A DNA stretch of 64,000 nucleotides from Acanthosepion pharaonis (GCA_903632075.3 CAHIKZ030005201.1:3107001-3171000); one strand, 5' to 3'. Positions 1 to 14,600 are shown, counted from the first letter of the stretch. Program-made: numbers and translations. The notes: a model not told the origin generated them from the letters alone.

Positions 1-22
1 GGTATTTTGCTTCACTGACTCT

Positions 23-41
23 TCAGTACATTTCACCATCT
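23..41 (-). CDS. MAF1: Probable MAF1 last coding segment with stop
   Basis: A very strong acceptor (a long T tract then atctttttgtag) precedes 19 nt that complete a Glu codon and add DGEMY and TGA (25-23). The phase fits exon 6 exactly and the short acidic ending is plausible for MAF1. The 3' UTR would continue past the start of the window, so the polyadenylation site is not visible. Confidence 0.6.
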
Positions 42-3000
42 CTACAAAAAGATAAAAAAAAAAAAAATAATCAGGTTGGAAAAAAAGAAAAAGCAACTAG
101 TTAATACTTCATTGCAATACTGATTTTTATTTTTTGAAATGCTTTCATCATTCCAAGCATTTTTGGACAATAGATAGACAATCTTTTCTCCCTAAACTTT
201 GCAACCAAACATTTTCTGAGAGTTAAGTTTTCTGATTTCTAAATGGCAATACAAGTACCATATATAAAATAAAAAAATTGTTTACATTGTATTGACATTG
301 TCCGAACTGTTGTCCTCTTTCAGATCATATTCACGTTTCGGTCGTTGTACGCTCTGGCCTTCTTCAGGTGATTGGACACATGAATATGACAACAAAGATA
401 AAGGCAACAGTCTGAACAATGTAAATACTTCATCTCATAAATATAGACAGATATTAAAGAATTGACTGTTATAAAATGGTAATGTCTCTGCAGTTAACTT
501 TGTAAATTATCACAATGAGTAGAATAAATTGACATTAATGATATTTCGTTTATTGCTTTACAAATAAACTAAGATAAAGACAGATCATAAAATTACAGGC
601 AGATTTTTTATTAATAAAAACACTTTCATGCTTTTTTGTTTTACATAATTTTGAATAAAATATTGTGTACATGTAGTATCCTTGCCTTCACTTTTAGTAC
701 ACTTTGATTAATGTTTTATACTTCTTATATGAAGAGTTAGCATTAAGAGAACTCCCAGCTAAGAACAGACAAGTCTCCCAAGTTTCACATGAAATTTCTC
801 CTAATACTATGAGACCTTGGCACACTGTTTTAGTGTCTGTCAAAGAGTGTATTGGTGAAATAAAAAGAAAAATATCAGGGAGATAGAAAAACATTATTGG
901 AATGTTTTAAAACCAATAAAGATGTAACCCAAAATATGTTCTGGTATAATGAAGTCCTTTTTTATAATCTTTATTTTTTCAGTTTTTAATTAAAAAAAAA
1001 AAAAAAAAAAGTTCCTCAAGTTTAAATCAAACACATTACAAAAAAAATCAAGTTTAAATCAAACACATATAAAAAAAAAATTAGAAAAAAAAAAGATGAA
1101 AATGAAAAAAAGATGAAATCAAGAAAAGGATGAAAATTAAGAAAACAGGATGAAAATTTTTTTTTATATCAAATAACAATTTAAATATATTTTGGAGGTA
1201 AAATGTTTGTTGCAAAGCTCTTTTGAAATAAAAAAAATCAATTTTAATCAATAATTAGTACAAGCAAAGAGTTAAAAGAAAATGAAATTTTTCACAAAAA
1301 AAAAAAAAAAAAAAATTTATGAATTTTTAGACATCTAAACATAAAAAAGTTCCAAAATCAATGAAGCAATCAAAGAAAAAAATTTCCATGAGCAAGAAAA
1401 CAGGGATCATTTTCTTTTTATATAAATTTATAACAACCTAAAGATAAAAATGTTGACTGTATTTCAACTAGTTTTTAAATAAGATATAGATCAATACCAA
1501 AAATGATTCAAAAGTCAATCAGATTGTCTCCTATTTTTAAGAATTCAAGTTTCCAAAATATGTGGAAAACCTAAGATAAAACCAAATTTTGACAATTCTT
1601 TGATAGCCGTGAAATCAGTCAAGTCTAGACGCAACATTAAAGAATGTCAAGAGGATACTGTACAACACCTAGAAGATGCCTTAAAATATCTTTACTGCAA
1701 CTGAAATGACATCTATATAAAGTAAATTTTCATTAATATTTTCACAGGCAGACATTTTACTCTAGAGATGTGAATATATAAACAAAATTAAACCATTACT
1801 TACACTATTGTCCTCATGTTTGTTGTTGTTATCACAATGTTTTAGCCATTGTATCCTCCAGCCTCCACCAGGTGTATGTCAATCCGAGTAATCTAAAGGG
1901 AATTCCCAACTAAACCCTTTATTTAAACTATGGAGGTAGAGTCTTCTCATTCCACTGCCTATGTCTAGGGTTATCATGTCTAGTTTGTACAGGGCAAGCA
2001 ATAACTGAGTGATACTAAAAATAAGAACTTGACAAAATATAACATGGGCAACAGAACAAGAACAGTCTGCCCCTGTAAATTAAATACAGTGTTCCGTACA
2101 AAATTCCCTGTAGGCTACCCAGATAGAGATTCATCTGATGTAGGCTAGAGGGCCCAACAGACAAAATGTTGATAACTACAACGAAGATGAGAAGAATAGT
2201 CAACATAATGATAACTGATCTTAGAAATTGAGACAGAAAATCAAATCATTTTCTCCAAACTAGAGTCAGACTTTATTACTAATCTATAAAACAAAGATAT
2301 AATATTAGTGATCATACTTGCAAAGACTTCTTTCAAAAAAAAAAAAAAAAAAAAAAAAAACTATCCTGGCCAATATCAAGTCACTTTGTAAGTACAAAAT
2401 GAAAAACAGAGCAGAAGAAACAGTAGGCACCAACTTACTCAGCCATGGTCAAATCGTCTGCAAATCCAATACCACCACAAAGTTCAGAATCACTGCAGGA
2501 CATTGGCCAACTAAAAAGAATAAGAGAAATTAAAAAAAAAAAAAGAAAAAAAAGTGTTGCAAAAAGTCAACTATCAATTACAGATATAGAATAAAAAAGA
2601 TCAGAATTATGGAAAACACTTACATCACAAAGTTTGCCAGGGATCAATTACAATATATCCAAACTGGAAATGGAAACTTACTGTAGAAAACAGACATTGC
2701 TAACAGAACTATCACAATTAATTCCAGTGATATACCTACTTAGGTGACTGCACTCAATATATATAGACTAATTTCAACCAGTTCTTGTAGGTAACCAATG
2801 TACAGTTCAACTTTCTAGAATTTTTATAAAACTGAATTGTTTGAAACAAAAACATCAATTGTATGCCCAATAAAATTGCAACTATAAAAGCATTGTTTTT
2901 TTTAAATATTTTTATATTTCAGAATATCTAAACAACAATCCAAAATGGAGTGAATCTGGATACTAATCCAAATTTCCAATAAGCAAACAAATTAGAAGCA

Positions 3001-5389
3001 GCAGAGCAAAACAAAGAAAAGCTAAAAATTGTTAGGCAGAAAAATTAAATAACAAAGTGCATTAAGAAAAAAAAAAAGGCACCTGGGCAAAAAATAAAAA
3101 CATTTTTTAAACTTGGGATTTACCAGATTTAAAAACCAAGATTAACATTAAAAAAAAAAAAAAAAAAAATCACGTTATGTATTTTGAAAAGTTTTCTTAT
3201 CAAGGCAGACAAAAACAAAATAAAAACATGCAAGGAGAACTTTGTTAATGATTTTTTTTTTTTTTTGCATGGTATTTTTGTTTGTATATTTTTGAATTGT
3301 TTTTTTTACAGTTCATCTGGATTGGTTATTCTAAAAATTCAATTTTGATTATTAAATAATGTACAGCTTTCTTTATAAGTCATCATGAGATACAGAGAAT
3401 GACTATATAAGTTCTTTGCTGTTCAGAACATAAAATGCTTAGCATGTACAAAATTCAATAGACAAGGGTCGGCAGACCAAAATACTCTCATGGAATGTGA
3501 TCATATCAGGTTTATTTTTCAACATAATTCCCCCTTGCGGACCACACACTTCTTCCATCGGTGTTGTAGTACTTGGATCTCATTGATGAAGAAGCTTTCA
3601 TTCTGTTGGTCAAAAAAATCATTATCAGCAGATATGACAATCACTGCAATACTGGTTCCCAGTAAAGTGTTTCTCCATGTTGGGGAACAGATGACAGGAA
3701 GACGGGGTCAAACTAAGAGAATAGGGAGAGTTATCAACCAGTTCAAATCCAGTCATGCACAATAGCCATTGAAATCAAGTACTTGTGTACTGAAACATTG
3801 TCCTGAGGGAACAAGACCCTTTTCATCAGTTTTTCTGGGTGTTTGATCTTGACAACCTTTTGTAACTGCTTCAGCAAATTGGCATAGTACTCTCCATAGA
3901 TGATGAGGCCCTTTTGAAGAAAGACAATAAACACAATGCCTTTTGCATCCCAAAAATCTGAAGTCATCATCTTCCTTGCAGATGAAACAACCTTAGCCTT
4001 TACTGGAGCACGTGAGAAGGTGTGTTTTCACTTTAAGGATTGTCTCTTGGTGTCTGACTCAAAGTGATGAAGCCAATACTCATCCTGGGTTATGAAACAT
4101 TGAACGAAACCAACTGGATTTGACTCAAACAATGTCAAATTTTCCTGTGATTTAGTCAGCATGGTGTGCTTTTGATCAAGTGTCAGAAGTCGTGGCACCC
4201 ACTGAGACGAAACCTTCATCATTCATAGTGCAGAATATTCTCAACTCTCTCTTGGGATAAGCTAATAGTATTGGCTATTTGATTTGTAGTCAATGGCCTT
4301 TCATCGATCACCCTGTGATGAACACGATCAATGTTTTCTTCAGTGGTGGCAGTAGCAGGACATCCAGACTTTGGGTCATTCTCTCTTCCACTTCTAAATT
4401 CAGTCGCCCACTTTTTCACTATTGATAAAGCTTGAGGATCGTCCTCTAATATAGCAACTGTGTCACTATGTACGTCATTGGGGACTAAACCTTTTTTCTG
4501 CAGGTACTTGATAATATTACAATGCCATTTTCAAGAGAACTTGCTACTAGTTACTTTTAAAGTCATTTTTATACAGTCAGATGTCAGTTTAGCTGGAGAG
4601 AAACAATGCAGTTATTAATAAGAAGTTGAAAGTAATTGAGTTAAGATTTCACATCTCTAGCATCATCGTCAGCCTATGAACTTTTCCATTCACCCTCATG
4701 AGTATCTGTATAATTCTATTGAATGGATTTAACAAACTAAGCTTAAGCCTCTCATTACATTTTTTTAAGCCCAAAGGAAAACAAAGCAACCTCGTAACTT
4801 TCTAAAAAAAAAAAAAAAAAAAAAAAAAGAAAAATTATTATTACCCAAGTTTACTTGCAAAGCAAATATAAGCCACTTTAGAGTTATTGAATTTTATACA
4901 ATTTTGCAACAGTGGAGACTATATATAATTATATGTAAGGTCCAATGTAGAGGTTAATTTTAAATATTTAAAAATTTTCCAACTCTCAAAAAAGTCAGTT
5001 TAATCCATGATCTGTGTTAATTGCAAATTGTAGTTTATTAAATGAAGATAAAAAAGAAGACTTAAAATATAGACTCTTACCATGTGCAGATATAAAAAGG
5101 GGCTGGAACATAAGGTAGCTATAATTCAATAACTTTAAAATATCTTACATTTAAGCAGGAGTCAATGTACAATTTAGTAAAAGTAGAACTAATAAATCTT
5201 TACGTATGAAGAGATCTATTTTCAGGTTAAATATATGAACAAAATTAATATGAAATTAAATCAAACTATTTGCAAGTTACATGATAAAAAAAAAGAAAGT
5301 TAATCTCTTGAACACATACAAATAATTCTAAAAAACAATTCTTCTGATGAGGTCCAAAGTCAATAACCCTAAAAAGGTGAGGTAAATTT

Positions 5390-5422
<33 letters not shown>

Positions 5423-6599
5423 AAGAACTTTTAGTTCACCCAATACAATGGCTACTCAACGTAAAGAGTTACTGTAGTGAGCTAATACATTAGGTAAAGA
5501 GACTGAGGAATGCAAGCATTTTATTTTTTGCAACAGTCAATATAATAATAGAGTAATGACTTCAGGAAGGTTCAGGACTTTATTTCTTTGCTTCCATTGA
5601 AGAGTATCATTCTACATCCAGATTTACAAGCCCAAAATTTTAGTCCTGTCTTTCTGGGTCTTTGAAACAGTCTTTAACTGGATAGATTTTCCCTCATCTG
5701 TGCCATGGAAACCAAGGCTTCATTGACAAAGATGCCATCTATCCAATTATGGACTCAGTTTCGCTACAGTTACCGAGTGAGATTCTTGTAAGAAAGAGGG
5801 AAAGGAAAACAGAGTTCATATTATGATGATATGTAGGATAGATATTGATTGACACTGAACTTGAAGAGATTAATATTGCAGTGGTCAGGGAAGCATAGAG
5901 TTTGTTCCATAAAACTATAGTTCTAGGGAAGAAGCTGTCCGAGTGGAACTTACTCCTTACCAAAGGAACACAAAGGAATGGAGATGAATATGGCAGGTCC
6001 TAGCTGCAAAGACCTGTGCTAGGGGAATTAATAAATGTAACTCATTCAAACATCTGCCATAGTAATAGCAATGTTTCACCTGTGAGATAAGATTGCAGGG
6101 TGGAGAAAAGGTCATCTAAGTCATCACTCACAAGGCTGCATAATAGCTTTTGAACTATCAAAGCTTGATAGTGAAAACTGAGCAACATCAGCCCAGATAT
6201 GGTAGTAATATTCTATTATTGGTCTGATCTGACTCTTGTAAAAATAGAGCATGGCAACAGGAGCTAGGTATTTTCTGAAGTAATACAAGGAGCTGACAAA
6301 TTCTTCCAACATCTTTAGCAATGGCATGAATATATGAATTTGGAGTCTGGAGTGAGTTTGAGTCCCAATCAGCATTTGAGGCAAGGAGTATCATTGAGGA
6401 TATGACTGCTAATCAGAATTGGAGCAAATTTGGGGTCTGCTTGATGATGATGAAACATACAAGTTTTGTTTTGGAGGTATTGAATGATACAAGCCAGTCT
6501 TTCCCCCACTGATCTGTGAGAGTTAGGTTAGAGGAGAGATTAGTTGCCAGGCATAGGTCATCCAGATATTTGGTGGTGCACCCACACACCATGGTATCA

Positions 6600-6654
<55 letters not shown>

Positions 6655-7066
6655 CAATTAAAGCTAAAATGAAAGCTTCAACAAAGCCTTTTCATTTTTA
6701 AAAAGAATTTTTAAACTTTACATATACAAAATTAGTGTGTGTGTGTATTTCGTTAGAGACAACAGACATGGTACTGCTTTTTATTTAATTTTTCTTGTGT
6801 TTGAACAAGCGTTTTTTTTTAACAGAAGGTGTAGAAACTGTCCAAACAACCCATCCAATTAAAAAGTAAAAATAAAATCATAATTGATAATGGCTAAAAG
6901 TATGGTAGAAAGTGCTCGGAATTACAGAACATTTGGGCAGTTTCTATACATTATGTCCAGAAAAGAAAACACTTCTTTGAACACAAGAAAAACAAAATAA
7001 AAAGCTTAACTGCAATGTCTTATCTGTCATCTTTAATGAAAAAGTATAAATGAAGGATTGCAGTAT

Positions 7067-7114
<48 letters not shown>

Positions 7115-10100
7115 TTTACTTTGTATTAATTTTTGCTGTTCTTTTCTTTTTTATTGGAAACTGCCAATTACAATTAACCATAGACAATTACTCTAATTTT
7201 TTTTTTTTAATAGAGTAGGAATTTTGAGAGCAGGTATTTTTTTTTAAAACTTCAAAAAGACTTTTTTCAGAAAAAAACATGGAAAACAGTCACATTGTCA
7301 TAGAATCAGTATTTATGCCAATTGAACAATTTCAAAACAAAGGATAAACAATAACATTTAAAAAGCAGGCTTGTAAAAGAAGTTTCATAAAAATCAATTT
7401 GTTTTTTTTTTCCAGATCCAAACTCCTGATAGAACCTCATAAATTTACTCTTTATGACTGTTCTTTGTATTTATCTATATGGGCTGTGCACAAACCAATA
7501 TACAACTCTTTCTGCAGAGTTTGATGGCTGATTCACTAGGGAAGAAATAGATTAAGCACGTTACATTTGAATCCACAAACAAGTTACCTTGGGGAATATA
7601 TTTGAAAAGATGGATATGACAGGTAGCCAGAAAATTCATCTGACTTCAATCTAGCTGAGAAAGGTAAAAGTATCCCATTAAACTTGCATCACAAATAACA
7701 GGATTCTTGACAGAAGGTAATTAATATCTCATCAAGAATGAAAAGCTAAACAACAAATTTTCTGAAATCTTCATTAATTTACATTATTCGAACTGTTGTC
7801 CTCATCTTTATTGTCATGTTCATGATGTTTCAACTGTTGTATGCTCAGGCCTTCTTCAGGTGACTGGAATTTTAATTCCTTCATTAAATTGTATTTTATA
7901 AAGACTTCTGGTGAGAAATCAACTAAAAACTATTGACTGTACAGGGTGCAGCAGAAATACCGCCACATAATGATAATATTAGCTAGATGAAGACACCATT
8001 GCCACTAACATCTTACCATTATGTGGGAGGTTTCTGCTACACTTTGTATATTGATTTTGTGTTATTTGCAAGAAAAAATTATATAACATTCTTTAATAAA
8101 TATTTGATGATATTCTGGAGAATAGAAATAACTTTTGACAAAATCAAACTTCTTACTTGTAAAACAATCAGTTTTTTCAGAATTCATTTCATCTTGTAAG
8201 TCAGAAAATACAAAACAAACAGGAAAGATGATAGCAATAAATACAGACCAATTTTATTTTTTAAATTTGATATCAGTTTTTTTTTTTTTTAGTAACAAAA
8301 GAGTCAAAAACCGACCAATTCAACTGTGGATATTTATATGGATTAGTTTTGTCTTGCACAGAGCCACATGTATGGGAGAATTGAACTTGTTTAACATTAG
8401 TAATGGTCTGCTAAACTAGTTTATTAACCATTAGTCAACACTGAAAAGTTTTTAGCAATTAATTCCACTATGAATAGAGGTTAGTGGTTGAATGTCTGGA
8501 AACTAGAATATCATCTTAATGCAGATGATTAGACATATAAAAAAGAAAAGACAAAAACAGCACACACACACACAAAAAGAAAAATAAGTTTAAAAATGTT
8601 AATAATCTTTTTGTTTTACTGAAGAGAATCAGCGGGCTTTTGTTTGGTCCCTACCAGAGAACCTGTCCGACATGGGTGACCCTGCCAGTAGCTGTTGTGT
8701 TGAGCTACAGTCGGCATAGCTTCTCTGGATTTTAGGGACACTTGCGTCTCAAACCACGTGGAGGTACCCGGTGTGATGAGACGTTTCAATATAAACATTT
8801 AAGCTTTGGAAAAAAAAAATTAAAAAAAATTAAAAAAACCAAAATTTGCAATGAAAAATCAGTAGTACATACCCGCAAATGTCAAAAGTTTCATAAATAT
8901 AACTTGGTAAGCATTATATGAAAATAGAGTTGACCAATTATGTTACCTCCTCAATAATTCTGAGGTGAGAATGTTATTGTAATAAATAAATAAATAAAAA
9001 AAAAAAAAAAAAAAAAAAATCAAAACAAATACAAAAAACTAAAATTAAAAATGATCTGTAATTTTTAATGTTTCAGTTAAACAAAAAGGCTACAGTTAGT
9101 CAATTCATAGGTGCTTAAAATAAAAAAAATAAAAAAAAAAGCAGAATATTTTTAGAAATATGTCATTTTAAGATGACAAGTCACTATCCCTCTAATATTT
9201 ATTTACATGTCTTTGAAGAAATATTAGTGGAATATTGGCAAACCATCTTTGATTAAGGAAGACATTTGTGGTTAATCAGTAACAAATAGGAGAAATATCA
9301 TGGAAATCATTAAAATATTCAGAAAATCAGAATTTATGTAGCAGAGATTTTAATCTATAAAGAAAAAAAATCAAAAAAAACTAATATACATTAAGTAGTT
9401 TGAAATTGAGGTATGTGGCTGACCTGACAACACATCAAAAAGTGAACATTTAAAACCAGATTAAAACCTCCAAAATAAAAAAGAATATGCTGAATTATCC
9501 TCAGAATTAAATTGGAAAGAAAAGAAATGCCATAATTAGAAAAATATTTTGAAACCAAAATGAAGAAATATTTAAATAAATTTCCAGATTTTGCTTTACA
9601 ATGAAACCAAATTGATTTGAAAAGTTATCATTTAATTGCGATATTTTTGGCTTATTTTGCTTTACAATGATTTCAAATAGTAGTATATATCTCAATCCAG
9701 GTCATAATGTGAATCCTTCCTTAAATCATTTAGCTTTCATAGCATTAGGTTGGCAATTATGGAAAAAAATGAAAGGAAAAACTGTAAATCAATCTAAATA
9801 ATTTCAAATAATAAATTACTAATAGAAGTTGTGGAAATAAAAATAATGAACATATTTTAATGAGGACAGAATAGTGAATCAAACTGGATATGGTTGATCT
9901 GAGCAAATTAGTAAATGTGGCAAAACTTTGGAATCACAGGGAGCAAGAAAATCAATATTGCACCTGGATTTCCTGAAGAGTTTGTGTTTTGCTTTTGACT
10001 ATGAAAGTTAATTCATTATTTTAGAACTAAGATGGAATCATTTCCATAATTTCTCAACCAAAAACTTAAAATCTCTTAATCTTGTTATGATTCCAGAATT

Positions 10101-11576
10101 TGGTCAGTCATGAAACTGTCATTGTTTCACATAATTCACATCTGACTTTGCTTGCAAGAAAATTCAAGCAACATAAAGAAATAAAATCCAGGAGACCATA
10201 GTAAATCATCATTAACTTAATCTTTTCTGATTAACATCTAATTCATTGGCTTCTGTCAAAACTGACAATGGATCTAGCTACCATTTTCTGGTCAAATCTG
10301 ATAATTACAGGAAAACAGATTGCTTGAGTACTTACTCATCTTTTATTCTCAGACTATCATCATGGCATATGTAGTCAAGATGTCTATTGATAGAATAGAG
10401 CACAAAGACAATTAGATTTATGGCTTTTCCAACCAAATTCTAAACAGACTTCCCCAGTTTTTTTTTCAGGTTCATAGCCACTGTATAAACTCACATTTAC
10501 TAAAATAAAGTTACCACTTCATTGCAAATATGATATATATATATATATATATATTTTATTGAAATGACTGAAAGGTTCTGAGTTCAATCTACAAGATGTG
10601 AAGTTTCTGATTTTTTCTTTTGGGGAATATTTTGAAAAAAAAAAAAAGTAAAGGTTAAGGAATCATTATTAACCAAAATTCAGAAATGGAACAATAATTA
10701 AACAAACTAGAAAAAAATATTGCAACAGTGGAAACTCTTAAGAAAATCAGCTTTAGCAAATATTAATTCCTTGTATAACTACTTGAACTCATAAAAGAAA
10801 AAGGAATAATAATATGAGGAGGGAAAAAATTGAAGGTGATCTTTCAATATGTAACAAGTCTTACCTGGTTGCTCTACAAGTGAAAAAGACAATTCTTTTC
10901 AACTTCTTGTTGTAGAAAAAGTAATTGAAAGACCAAATGCATCCCTCTTCTCCATAAGGGTCAGATGCGAGATCTGGGTTATAGCTGTAAGAGAGTGAAC
11001 AAATATAGGACAGGTAATGCAAAGAGGTTTTTATGAAACTACTTGACAGTACTTGAGAACAAGACAAAATGACCAATAAAGATAGACTTTAAAAAGCATA
11101 CTATAATTCCTTAACAAGTATTCAATTCCAATATTTCTCCAAAGCACAATTTTATGCAAAGCATTAAATAAATTCAGGATAAAAGAAAGCAGTAAATAGA
11201 AATCAAATATCTGAATGTGTGTGGCAAGATTAGTTGGAACCAAACAGAAATTATCAAGCCATAGCTGAGCAAAATAGCAAAAACCCAAACATATACACAC
11301 AATTCCAGATACAATGGGTCAAATGGAAACAAGAGCCAAATCTAAGCAGAAGGCTTAAAGTGTAAAGAAAATTAACCTTTAGCACTCTGTAATATTAATA
11401 TTACTTCCCTTTCCACTGCATTCTTTTCCAAGGCCCCTCAATTGCAGTAACTTTATTGTTAATTTCACTCAAAGGTGTTTTCTCGTGCCATAGCAAGATA
11501 ATATCACTATCAAATTCAGAGGTCAGAGAGGCAGGATAAATTTTTTACACAGCAAATGAATCACAGAGTGATAAAG

Positions 11577-11624
<48 letters not shown>

Positions 11625-14600
11625 CTTACCTTGGACTTTGAACAAGAGATGAACAGGAAAAGACATTTACAACATTTTGATATTACAAATTTTACAAGTA
11701 TGTTATTGTACTGACAGCCCAAGCTCTAATAATCTATTTAAAAATACTAAAAGTGCTCATTTATTGACTTTAATAAACTATTATTACAAGAGCCATGAAA
11801 TCAAACTCTTAACAGTATTTTTTTTAGAATTTAGGTTCCAATATCAGTCATCAGCCCTAAGCACAAGTAATATGTAAAATATTACTTGAACCTCTCACTG
11901 CTTTATCGCTACTTCAATGGAAAGTGCTCAGACAAACTACATCTTTGGTTCCACCAGGCCTAAATTTTATGTCTAGGAGCTGCCATGTCACTTACATTGT
12001 AGCAAGCAAACCTACATTCCCTCTGTATTCCATTGGTGAGAAATTCCATTCAAACAGCATCTTCCTGCAAACCACTGCTCTGTGGAACAGATTACCTAGA
12101 GGTTGTTTCCCCCCAATCACTACAATCTGAACCTGTTCAAGTCTAGAGTTAACCATTATCTTCCCCACCTATCCATATAAACTGCCCCTTAACATAACCC
12201 TCTACCTCGAGTGGTCCCAGCCTTGTACAGGGCGAAAATTCTGTAAAAAAGAAAAATTTTGTCATGCTGAAAACATTGGTTCTAGTTCAATTACTGAAGT
12301 TAAGCAATATCAAGCCAGGTTACTACTTAGATGGAGACCACTTGGGACACAGGGTGCTATAAGTAACCTACTACAATCCAAAATGTTTTGGTTTCAAATA
12401 ACCCAGAAAAGACCGACAAGCCATAAAAAAAAAATAAATAAAAAAAAACTAAAAAATAAAAAAAACAAATCAAATCAATATTACTCTTATTTTGGAAACC
12501 ACTGGTCTTCAAATTGTAGTTCTGGTCAAAGTATTGACTCATTGGAATAGAAATACTTTTCTTTTTTTCTTTCATGTAATTAATAAATAATTTGATTCAT
12601 ATAAAATAAATCTCAAGGAATTTATGAAATGTATAATCAATTTCAGTTATACAATATAATAGCAAACACTTTTTAACCTTTAATTTTCAAAGTATTTACT
12701 AATTGTAATTTGAATTTCTACAAATCGTGATTGTTGTAAGATGGTGGTAAGTGGCAGTAAGTGGCATACCTTACCAACAATTGACTTGAAAGCATGTAAA
12801 CTGGGATAAGATAGACAAATGTAATATTCTATGAACTTGTCTGAAACATTTCTCAAAATATTAACAAAATATCTTAGCTTTAAATATTAAATGTAAGCAG
12901 TGGTTTCAAACATTTTCATGTTATTCAACCGATAGAATTCCACATTTTGCAAGATGTTAACACCAATGTTTTTTCTTTTTGATTGCTTCATTCGTATTCT
13001 ACAGCTTATTATCTGATTGCATGTAATTTAAAGTCAGAAAATGTACTTAAATTCTAAGAATTTTTTTTCTGGAGACAAGTCTTACTTAATTAACCCATAG
13101 CTGGGGTAGAAGAGGTGTACTCATACCTTTTTCAAAAGGTATTTGCACATAAGTGAACATAACGAAGCCAATGAGAATTGGAACCCAGCTATCCAATTAA
13201 CAATTCTGAGCCATTATCTATTACACCACCTGCACAGCACCTGGTATTCCCAAACAGTCACTCATCAAGGTACTGACCAGGATTGACATTGCTTAACATC
13301 AGTGATTGTACAGGAGGACCAATTTGTTATATTTTGCCAGTATAAGAAGAAATTAAGTGAAATAAAAAAAAAAAAAAAAACAACAAAAAAAAAAAAACAA
13401 ACACAATTCTTACCTGAATACATCACAGTCTGTAAGGCAGATTTCTTCATCAATAGCAGCCCAAAGTTGTTGTTTAAATAATGTATAACAATCACCAATG
13501 TTGGCTGCCAACTGACAATCTATAGTATTCACCACACACTGCAAAGAAACATCCAATAAAATATAGAAATTAAATAGAAAATCCAGGCAAAACTAAAACT
13601 TATTCATTCTTTTATGGGAATCTTTAACCTTTGTGCCCACAAAAAGGCAGTTTTTCCCTTGACACCACACGTGCTTTAACTTTCTTTACTCCTCAATAAT
13701 GTTTGTTTTAAAGTGATGATTAGAATTGTAATCAAATCTAAGAATGAAAGCAAATTTATACATTTTCTTTGTTCTTGAGAATTGACAATAAAAATATTAA
13801 ACACTATTAGACTGTTTGTTTACATTATTATATTGTTTATTGGGATGGTTAGCAAAACATTGGCTAATTACAATTAATTTGAATGTTATAAAATGGCAAA
13901 TAATAAAGATTTCACATATTTTAATAAATTAGTAAATGTTTATAAATTTATGAATAAAAAAATTGTTTTTATATTTCTTTATAAATTGGTAAATGGTAAT
14001 TATTACATTGCATTAGTTTTAATTGTATTTTGTTTAGAATGTCGGAAATATAAAATTATTTTTTGTTGTGTCGGAAACCTACCACCCCTCTTGAAGATTA
14101 ACTTGTCTGCATCTGTGAACAAAGACTTTAAATAGTGGCATGTCAGTTGACATGGAAAAAGACAGATAGAAAGAGAAGTTCTTAGCTGAGCTAGTTATTG
14201 ACTACTCAGGCGATTTCTGTACCTTTTTACCAACCTATTAAAACCCTTTTTATTGTTACGTGTTATTTGGTGTTTGTCTCTACTAACCCCAAATCAACAT
14301 CATAACATTTTTGTAAATAAACAATCTAATAAATAAATAGATTTCAATATTTTTGTTGTAAATTCTCAAGAACCCAAAAAATGTGTAAATTCACTTTCAT
14401 ATGTTCAAGTTTTATTACTATACTCTTGTTTTTAAAACAATAAACATTGCCAAGGGATGAAGGTAGTTAAAATAATAGCAGTGTCAAAGAAAAAATCCAT
14501 CCTTTTTAGTAAATCATTTTTTTGCAGGCACAAATGTTAAAGATCACCAAACAGTTTATCAAATATCAACAGCAGTTCCAGGAGGTAACCTTGCAAAAAT

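Larger units (their letters stand above)
42..2438 (-). other. MAF1 intron 6
   Basis: This is AT-rich intron sequence with several poly(A) runs (around 994-1010, 1297-1315 and 2335-2360) and a small tandem duplication near 1,020-1,070. It contains two SINE-tail elements, listed separately. A plus-strand open frame at 704-886 has coding-like composition but no recognisable homolog. Confidence 0.6.
3470..4625 (-). mobile_element. Broken mariner-family DNA transposon
   Basis: The minus strand carries pieces of a Tc1/mariner transposase. First comes the N-terminal part (KYLQKKGLVPNDVHSD at 4.52-4.45 kb), then the helix-turn-helix region with KWATEFRSGRE and the mariner-type second HTH (RPLTTNQIANTI, 4419-4219). 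Next are the catalytic core with WVPRLLT and TQDEYWLHHF (first Asp, 4222-4028) and VLFPQDN (second Asp, about 3,800). The region that should hold the third Asp (PSDYY block) is missing or scrambled, and frames change several times, so it is inactive. Terminal inverted repeats were not resolved, so the ends are approximate. Confidence 0.85.
2511..10864 (-). other. MAF1 intron 5 (8.35 kb), transposon-loaded
   Basis: The largest 3' intron separates the conserved C box from the predicted acidic exon. It contains a broken mariner, a LINE tail, a SINE tail, a GC-richer unclassified patch at 8.62-8.80 kb, and microsatellites: (CT)n(AT)n at 6599-6652, (AT)n at about 7077-7112 and 10533-10553. The remaining segments are AT-rich with poly(A) runs (3150-3168, 4803-4828, 5395-5420, 8998-9019), and no other gene was seen. 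Confidence 0.6.
10985..13413 (-). other. MAF1 intron 4
   Basis: This contains an (AT)n tract (11,581-11,621), a LINE tail and a 5S-derived element on the plus strand, most of a second 5S-derived element on the minus strand, and a poly(A) stretch (13,363-13,398) that becomes the polypyrimidine-like run just after the exon 4 donor. No other gene was seen. Confidence 0.6.

Noticed and set aside
704..886. Plus-strand open frame of 60 codons with mixed codons
   Set aside because: No recognisable similarity, no convincing splice or promoter context, and it overlaps an equal-length frame on the other strand. Not strong enough to call a gene.
1905..2000. Possible alternative MAF1 last exon after the acceptor ttatttttag near 2,000
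   Set aside because: It has the right phase and stays open for a while, but the sequence is SINE body shared with the tail family and is not acidic, so the acceptor at position 42 is preferred.
2318..2533. 71-codon plus-strand frame beginning with many Lys
   Set aside because: It is a poly(A) run followed by the antisense of predicted MAF1 exon 6.
12260..12368. Functional 5S rRNA gene
   Set aside because: Too many substitutions, an altered 3' end and LINE sequence directly upstream; it is a derived repeat.
13893..14135. 80-codon plus-strand frame
   Set aside because: It lies in the AT-rich interior of the foldback element and crosses into the solo LTR; the residues are low complexity.
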